64,000 nucleotides of DNA from Agrocybe praecox. Taxonomy: Eukaryota; Basidiomycota; Agaricomycetes; Agaricales; Agrocybaceae. The stretch spans positions 4,030,001-4,094,000 of the forward strand of contig OZ024840.1 in NCBI GenBank assembly GCA_964017145.1, written 5' to 3'. The notes beneath the pieces were generated by a model, which was given only the letters and a program-made list of their open reading frames with translations, was not told the DNA's origin and searched no databases. Shown piece after piece: positions 56,323-64,000 of the stretch (its first letter is position 1; each line of letters begins with the position of its first letter). Both the position numbers and the translations under genes were made by a program.

Positions 56323-57533
56323 ATGAACTCTCCTTCCATCCCTGATCAAATGCCACCGTCGTCCCTCTCCAGGACTTCTTCCTCTACCAGCTTTTCTTCA
56401 GAGGACGACGGAATGAGCTCCAGTACTATTACCATCAGCAGCTCGCGACGGACGCGCAAAAGGTTTACCAATGCCCAGCTGACTATGCTCGAGAATCTTT
56501 TCCACCAAAACTCACATCCATCACGCGAGGACCGCGAAGCTGTTGCTAAAGCGGGCGGAATGTCAGTCGCATTCTCTCTCCTGTCTTTCTATATGCGCGC
56601 GTCGCACACGCGTTTTTAATGAGGTTCCTTTGGCTGACTCGAGACTATTTTCCGTATCCTCTTAGGGAAATAAAATCGGTCACTATATGGTTCCAAAATA
56701 AACGACAGACGGAACGCAAAACTGCTGCATCAAATACTGGAGTCAACAACCATATGACCAACTCCCATGTCGTGCCAAATATTACGAGCACTATACACAC
56801 GTTTAGTTTGCACAACTCGCAAAGCACGTCGCGTACCGCGTCGCCTCCATTTAGCGTAAGCAGCCGCAGCACATCTTCAACCAACTCGTCTCGGCCGTCC
56901 CTAGACCGCGTCGCGTCACGCTCGGAGCTACGTGTAGGTGCCCCACGTACTCCATCAAGGCGGCCAAATAATACAGGAGCCATATGGGATAACATGCCCT
57001 CATCGCCACTGGCTCCGCCAATTAGTCCCCCGGCGAGAGAGTTTATCGATTTTGGGAAGAACGCAAAGACCCGGAGGACGCTTGAGTGGGCATGTGCGGC
57101 TGCACGGCTCGCTGACAAGGATGGTTATGCGAGTGGGTTGGGGCCAACGACACTCTCAAGTGGCTCCAGCGGATCTAGTGGAAGCGGTATGAATGAATCT
57201 ATATCATCTCATGGGAAGAACAGACCAAGGCCTTTGCAAAACGAACGGAGTCATACCCAAATCAGACCAACTCAGAGGCAGGAGGGATATTCCTCCTCCC
57301 AGCCCTCCGGTATGGACATGGATTTGACGGATGAAGAGGACGAAGAAGCTATTACACCACCGAGTACGTGGGGTAAAGATGACAGGAGATGGAAATCCAA
57401 TAGTGAGGATGGTCATCCAAGTTTAATGGCTATGACGGAGGCGGCAGCGACAGGCGAGCTACCGAAGGGCGTCGAGGACGACGACATGTTCAAGGCTGCG
57501 TTGGCCTTGTGCGGGCTAGGACGTCGGACATAA
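56323..57533 (+). CDS. Homeodomain transcription factor
   Basis: Exons 56323-56561 and 56666-57533 join to 368 residues. A serine-rich N-terminus leads to the homeodomain at about residues 43-102: RRTRKRFTNAQLTMLENLFH, QNSHPSREDREAVAKAGGME and IKSVTIWFQNKRQTERK, with the invariant W, F, N and R of helix 3 (WFQNKRQ). The intron interrupts the domain between helices 2 and 3. The rest is Ser/Thr/Pro-rich and likely disordered, with FIDFGKNAKTRRTLEWACAA and an acidic MDMDLTDEEDEEAITPPSTW segment, ending in a short helical motif (FKAALALCGLGRRT). Typical-length (60-residue, non-TALE) homeodomain, so not an obvious HD1/HD2 mating-type protein; may resemble developmental regulators of fruiting. Confidence 0.88.
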
Positions 57534-59258
57534 AAAAGAACACTCAAATACCAATCGATTTTCAACGACTGTACTACGAATTACGAACTTACTCTTTTTA
57601 CCTATTTTGAAAATTTCGCAAATCCTGTGGGACTTGTGGGACGATGTCTCTATGAAAATCAGAGGCTGACGGACGGATGGCTTCCGCGACTCCTTTCGCC
57701 AGTATTGTCTGTGTAGTGGCTCTCACTCACTACTGCGTATTTATTGAAGATTCCTGCTTACGACCTCAACGCTTTGCTTTATAGATATCACGCCCGCGTA
57801 TACCATAATTTTTCCTGGACAAACATACACTTGGATACCCAAACTATTTATCACGTTTTTATATCCGCTTTGTCGCTATGTATTATTCTTCACAAACTAT
57901 CTTTCATGAAAAACCTGGTGATCATATTCTCTTTTTCAGGTCCAGGATACTGTACTCTCTTCTTCATATACCCTTTTCTGATCTGCCTCTCATTTTTCTC
58001 GCGGTCTTTCGCCGAAAGGTTTACCACCGTTGTAAATTTTCCGTTTTATTTTTGACACCGTCTGCCCTTTTCTGATTGACATTTCCAATCATAGGAACGT
58101 TTTGCTGACTACTACTAATATTACTTACTCTACATATTTTATCCTTCACGACATGGACACATGTTAGTACATATGCATTCTTTGGGCTTTTTTGGGTTAT
58201 TTTTAGTATACTATGAATATGGATGGATCTTTACTTGTGTTTGATATTTTATTTTTATGCGGTGCCGCCACCAATTGGAGTTCAACATCTGCACAAACAT
58301 TTTTACTTACTACCATCGTCGACTCGTCATACATATATCACCGGTTTAGCACAGCTCTCACTCTGGATCTACTTCGTAGCGCGCAGATCCGTATCCTACT
58401 CATTCCTTGATGGCAAAAAAGTCAGTTCAGCGCGTTGACAAGCCAACAACTTCGTTCCGAAATCGTGGCGGTTCGGGCCCGACTTTTTCCTTGGATTTCT
58501 CAGAGGCCTGGTTGCATGACACGATACGGTAGCCATTGTAGGCTCTTGAAGACTCTTATTCTGAGTCGCGGTCACTCTCAGGTGGTATGAGGTGGTATGC
58601 CAATTGCAACATTCGGTATGGTCAGCGGTGAAGAGCGCGGGAAAGTCAACGCCCTTTTCCTTAAGCGTTGATTGTGTTTAACTGCCACGAGGAATCAAAC
58701 ACACACTATGACACTCATCAGAGCGCCCAAAACGTAAAAGTGACTGGTTATGACCACCTCTGACAACCAACATCAATGCTCTGGCTAGAAGATAAAGTCA
58801 TAGTACTTGTGAAAACTCCGAGAATGGTGCTGGTGGTTGGTCGACGCTGGACTCTAGTGTGCTACTTACCTGCGATTTGCATCGATATTTCAACTCGAGG
58901 AATTGGAATTTGGGAGCAATCAACGAAAAGTATCCGTCGATGTTTATCCCGATAATTAATCATAGCGCGCATAATGGGATGCTCGGGCTTCAAGCTGAAA
59001 TTTAGGACATAATTAGTATCAAAAAAGCAGGTTACTGCTCCAAGCACGAACAGCCAAGGGAGCATTACTATCGAATGGAGCTATAACTCCCAGCCCCGAG
59101 CACGCCGATGCTGAAACAAATTCCAAGTTCAATATACATACAATTGTTCAATGTCGGGGGAGGTTTTTTCAACGCTCGCTTTTTTCTATCTCTACATTCA
59201 TCATCATCATCTAGGAGGGAGGCAGTTGCCGGTCGACTCTGGGAGTACCTCGCCATAG
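57534..59258. other. Long intergenic region
   Basis: About 1.7 kb: a T-rich 3' flank of the homeodomain gene, and the promoter of ABCA copy 3. The open frames at 57744-58438 are T-rich low-complexity translations without family features. No gene supportable. Confidence 0.45.
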
Positions 59259-62200
59259 ATGCCTAATATTTTCTGGCTTCAATTTTCTACGCTTACTTGG
59301 AAGAATTGGATCGTAATATCACGGCACCCATATGTAAGTGTCCTATTGTAGTGAAGGTAGCAGAAGACGCGCGTTTCTTACCTACTTTTACTCCACAGTC
59401 TGCAGTTATACGCTGTCTACTTCTACCTATCGCATATGGCGTGTTTCTATCTTTCGCTCAAGGCTTTGTTACCCGATTGAACAACGTAAAAGACTCTCTA
59501 TCTCTTTCTTCCAAATGCACGATTGCACTAACGGACTCGTGAGCAGTTTGGCTTGGGTTCGCCTGCCCCGATCACCCCTCTGCAAGACCAATTTGACGGC
59601 ACATTGAATCTGTTATGGGTCGACGCGACAAGTGGAATCACTCTACCACCTCCGGCTGCTATCATGGCGAGGGTTACGAAGCAATTCAAACCTAACCAAC
59701 TATCCGCCGTCGAGAAACTCAACGACACGCTCAAAATTATGGAGAGATGCCGGCCTAACTTCAGCGGATTTTCGTCCTGCTATGCTGGTATCGTATTCAA
59801 CGATGCTACCTTTAATGGGACTACCTTTACGGCTGTGAACTATACATTACTAGGGGATGGAGGGCTCATACATGTTGATGTGGCAAATCATGATAGTGAT
59901 TTTGAGCGTCGAATATTCCCATTACAGTGGGCATTGGACAAGGTGCGTGACCAGGGATATTTTACTCCAGACGAGAAATTGATACTTCTGCGTTCCTAGG
60001 CTGTGATTGAACTCCGAACTGGGATTACCCAGAAGACTCCATTGGAATGGCCGTACAGTATTATCACTAACAAGGAGCAGTTGACAAATATTCGTCTGAG
60101 TTATGTGCGGGGAATTAGAGAAATCATCGTTCTAGCTTTGTATGTCCAAATTCTCTGGTTTTTTCCCCATGAATCGCACTCAAATTGTTTTAGTTTCCTG
60201 GCTTTTGCCACGATATCGTACCAAGTAGCAGGCTCCATTGCCAACGAACGTGCTCTCCTCATTACAGGTCATATGAAGGCAATGGGTCTTCTTGACTCCG
60301 CCAGAATGCTGTGAGTCCCATCGTCAGCTTTGCGGACTCTGTATTTATCATGTTTGTAGCTCCTGGCACATTAGCATTTCCATCACATACTTACCTGGAT
60401 GGATCATCGTGGCACTCGTGTGGCAAGCCAAAATATTTGCGGCAACCGACGCCTCTCTGCTCGTTTTCCTACACATGCTACTGGGAATGGTTCTTGCAAG
60501 CTGGTCGATGTTCGTAGCAGCTCCTTTTGGCACCAACCCTCAATTAGCGGCTGTCGTAACGCTTTTCCTGGGAGTAGCTACTGCGGTTGTTGGACACGCA
60601 ATAGACACTTCAAAACATGTGTTGATGATTCTGTTTTCTCTAATCTGCCCACCTTCCTTTTACATTTTCGCCATAAAAGCCATTTGCGGCTTTGAAAATC
60701 ATCAGCTACCGGCATTGTATTCTAAAGGCGACCCAGACAACGGTATAACACTGCTTCCGTTTATTCTCATTGCCCTCGTAAGTCTATATCTACACCTCAA
60801 TACAATCATTCATACCCATAACTCCTTTATAACAGCTCAATATCTTCATTTGGCCGTTGTTCGCCGTATTTCTTGAGCGATGGCTTTACGAAACTATATC
60901 GCCAAAATCCGCCTCCAAAAAGCACGGGCAAAATTATATAGCGCCTGGGATGGCTATCTCAATCCGGAATTTGACAAAAATTTATTCGAACCCGCTTAAC
61001 TTCTTTAGCAAAAACGGCGCTGTAACTGCTGTTTCTAACCTCAACCTCGATATCCCCAAGACTGGCATCTTTGTTCTGCTCGGTTCAAATGGGTGAGTGT
61101 TTTACACTCAGTTCAGTTCATGTATATTGGCTTATAATTTTAATATATACTAGAGCTGGTAAATCGACGTCACTGTCTATCCTCGCAGGACTCTCGAGTA
61201 TTACAGACGGAACGGTTGCATTTGAAGGCGGTCTTCCCCGACCTCTTCGTGGAGATATGGGGATTGTACCTCAGAAGGATGTGCTCTTTGACGACCTGAC
61301 GTGCTTACAGACGTTGGAGGTCTGGAAAGCCGTCAAATGGTCTCACAATTCTGACGAAGAAGAAGACCTGGAGCAACTACTGATTGCATGTGATCTGGAG
61401 AAGAAAATTCATTATAATGCAGCAGCTCTTTCTGGTGGACAGAAGCGCAAGCTACAGCTGGCCATTGGACTCCTTGGAGGGTCTAAGAGTACGCATTCCT
61501 TTCTTCTATCTTCGCAGTCATTAATCCGAGCCTTTTGCTTTTTTGGCAGTTGTCCTTGTAGACGAGTGTACCTCTGGTGTTGATCCTCTTAGTCGGCGCG
61601 CCCTCTGGAAGACCTTGACTGCATTCCGTGACGATCGATGCATCGTATTTACGACACATGTTGGTCTCTTTCGTTTCTTCTGAAAGGCGATAATCTAATT
61701 TCATGGTGTTTGTCATACAGTTCCTAGATGAAGCGGATTTACTAGGTGATCACATAGCTATTCTTGCTGCACCTGGCAAAGTCGTCGCGTCTGGGTCCCC
61801 AGTTTCTCTAAAACGCGATATTGGGGAAGGCTACTCAATAAAGGTAACCTTCGACTGGAGCATAGATACAGAGAAAATATCGGAGCAGACGTTATTACAG
61901 GAGATTCGCAGGCTCGCCCCACGAGCCTATGTAACGAATCCGACATCGTCCCAGGCTTGTTTCCACCTCAAGACGAGAGATACAGCCGTTGTTGGGGAAG
62001 TTCTCAATATGATGGATGATCACGCGCGGGCCCGACGAATTGCTTCTTATGATATCCTTGGGACGACCATCGAGGATGTTTTCCTTGCCGTCATGGGAGA
62101 TAACGATCCCTCGAAAAGGCAGTCTGTTGAAAGCCTTGGGCTTGGCTTAGATCCTGACGGTATGTCAGTGGACGACATCGCTTACTCTCCTTTGCTCGAA

Positions 62201-64000
62201 AGCAGTGTTGGCCTTGGCCTGACTGACGGAAGAGCCGTGTCACCGTTTCGACAAGCCTTCACGGTGTTTCATAAACGAGCACTCATAGCAAAGCGTGCTT
62301 ACATGACACCACTCCTAGCCATTATCGTTAGCGTCATTGGTGCCTGCGTTCCTCTGACATTTATCAAAGGAAAGCAACAGCCATGCACTTTCCAGCCAAC
62401 AATACCCACTGTATTACCACTCGTACTGCCTCTTTCCCCTCCGCTTTTGAACTCGACCACATTTGGAGGACCTGCCCACGTCATTGAGTCACCTCCGGGA
62501 CTACTCTCTCCATTAGATGAAGTTTTTGAAGTCACCAATGTGGCCGACAACTCATCTTTCATTAACATGATAACTGCCAACTTCAGAAATATATCGACTG
62601 GCGGCATCTCTCTGAATAACGATACCGGCGAATCCTTGTTTGCTTGGGAAGCAACTGTCCCTGGTATCAAGGGATCCGCTATGTTGAACTTGGCTTCCAA
62701 TACCCTATACTCTCGCGCAATCAACAACTCTATTTCATCCCTATCCCGTGATACTCAGGATGCCGACCCGGTAGACTTCATTATCTCAAATTATGCAGCC
62801 CTCCAAAGAGTAGCGTCGGCGACACTTGTGTATTTAAAGTGGTTGTTCTTTTTTGGAGGAGTAATGGTTAGTCTGACTTGTCCGACCTCGTCTTATTTTT
62901 CATTTCTCACTATTTCTAGGCTGTCTACCCTGCATTCTACGCTATCTATGTGTCTAAGGAAAGAAGGACAGCAGTGCAGGCCATGCAGTTATCCAATGGG
63001 CTGAATAACCCCATCGGCATGTGGCTCGGTCATCTCATGTTCGACATGATTCCCTCCATTATATTATCGACAATCATAGTCATTATATTTTCTGTCATCT
63101 CAGACCAATTTCGGGCTTTGGGCCTCTTGGTACGATCGCATCTTTTTTTCATGCTAAAATAACTAAAGGTTATTTTGTAGTGGTTCGTTATGGTTCTCTA
63201 TGCCATCAGTGGTACACTTTTCGCGTATGCTCTTTCCTTGATGGTCTCGTCACCTTTGGCTGCATTTGCTATCTCGGCAATATATCAATTTCTCTGCTTC
63301 GTTGTGGGTAGTAAATCTCCAGTTACTCTGCATTTTACTGAAATCTTTTACTAGACCTATTTATCTTCGTACCTTCTGGTCTTCACATTTGGAAAAGTAT
63401 CCGAAACAACAAGGACAACGACCGTAATTCACTTTACTATTTCGTTTATTGCACCAATAGCGAGTCTCGTAAGTCGTCTCTTTCTACTGGATGCATCGCG
63501 CTGCTGATCATCCTTAGGCTCGTGCGACGCTTGTGTCGGTGAACTTATTCTCTTTGCTATGCAATGGCTCCGATGATATCAGCATCGGACAATTATTATC
63601 CATCGAAAAATTTGGCGGACCGATCCTCTATCTTATCCTATATGCAGTTGCTCTGCTTATCGTTCTTGTCTTCGTGAACTCTGGATCTCGCGTGAAGCGC
63701 AAGTTCCGTAGAGACCGTAAGAAGCTTTATCTAGGCCACGATGCTCCTCCTCCTCCAGATGTCGTTGCAGAAGCCGAAAGGGTCCAAACCTCTGATGATC
63801 CTCTTCGAGTTCTTAATGTGTCCAAGACGTACTATGGGAAGCGAGTAACAGACGACGTCAGCTTGGGTGTACCCAAAGATAACATATTTGCCCTGCTGGG
63901 ACCGAACGGCGCTGGAAAGACTACGACATTCAATATAATCCGTGCGTTACAAGTTTGTTATTTTTATCTGCATATATATACTGACGATTCTGACTCCACA
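59259..64000 (+). CDS. ABCA-type full-size ABC transporter, copy 3 (cut by window end)
   Basis: Third ABCA transporter, closest to copy 2. Starts MPNIFWLQFSTLTWKNW. Luminal loop 1 is at about 59550-60060. TMD1 helices run through 60190-60900 and NBD1 follows: FVLLGSNG|AGKSTSLSILAGLSS split by an intron near 61094-61154, [30 protein letters not shown], then TTH and FLDEADLL after an intron. TMD2 has luminal sequons at about 62420-62740. The linker before NBD2 is basic (SRVKRKFRRDRKK). Walker A of NBD2, [15 protein letters not shown], is the last coding block before an intron; the rest lies outside the window. No damage seen. Orientation as copies 1 and 2, but 43 kb further on. Confidence 0.92.

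Noticed and set aside
57744..58438. Hydrophobic ORFs downstream of the homeodomain gene
   Set aside because: Overlapping frames in T-rich DNA; apparent membrane segments come from composition.
1..64000. tRNA, rRNA genes or CRISPR arrays
   Set aside because: I looked for A/B-box-like and rRNA-like sequence and for regularly spaced direct repeats and found none that held up; CRISPR is not expected in fungal DNA.

Overview
The window is nuclear DNA of a filamentous basidiomycete, most likely an agaricomycete mushroom. The evidence is the gene architecture: almost every gene is cut by many 50-60 nt GT-AG introns, with a few GC-AG introns and several very small exons. Recognisable proteins are of fungal type (condensin SMC4, ABCA-type transporters, a GMN-type CorA-like transporter, AGC and CDK-like kinases, a homeodomain protein, a LysM protein, small secreted cysteine-rich proteins). 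I joined exons by hand using splice signals and reading frame; where I give a protein length, the exon lengths sum to a multiple of three.

Layout. 1-1.4 kb: 3' end of SMC4. 1.6-3.35 kb: a non-autonomous DNA transposon with terminal inverted repeats and TA target duplication, carrying GCGAG minisatellite clusters. 3.76-16.4 kb: two complete ABCA-type full transporters in tandem. 16.6-17.4 kb: a small ER-type membrane protein on the minus strand. 17.8-24.5 kb: four related small secreted proteins (A minus, B plus, C plus, D minus); B and C lie in a roughly 2.4 kb tandem duplication. 26.35-27.26 kb: a membrane-anchored LysM protein. 28.1 kb: a beta/gamma-crystallin-like secreted protein. 29.2-32.1 kb: a CDK-activating-kinase-like gene divergent from a Yar1-like ankyrin gene. 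32.5-34.9 kb: an ABCA pseudogene. 35.1-36.1 kb: a thaumatin-like secreted glycopeptide. 36.7 kb, 44.4-44.8 kb and 45.4-45.9 kb: further beta/gamma-crystallin-like genes, one frameshifted. 38.9-40.3 kb: a divergent protein-kinase-like gene abutting a second TA-flanked miniature transposon (40.3-41.0 kb). 42.5-43.3 kb: an unknown protein. 43.9-44.3 kb: a small hydrophilic protein. 46.9-49.5 kb: CorA-like transporter. 50.1-54.4 kb: large AGC kinase with a PX-like N-terminus. 56.3-57.5 kb: homeodomain protein. 59.26 kb to the end: a third ABCA transporter, cut by the window edge.

Together this is a mix of conserved housekeeping genes (SMC4, CDK-like kinase, Yar1-like, CorA, AGC kinase, homeodomain) and fast-evolving accessory islands: ABCA copies (three apparently intact, one dead), two small-secreted-protein families, and short transposons. 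The least explained element is the four-member secreted family of about 175 residues, whose identical exon pattern (about 150, 29, 14, 241, 75 and 22 nt) includes two microexons, the 14-nt one encoding the start of the conserved core domain.
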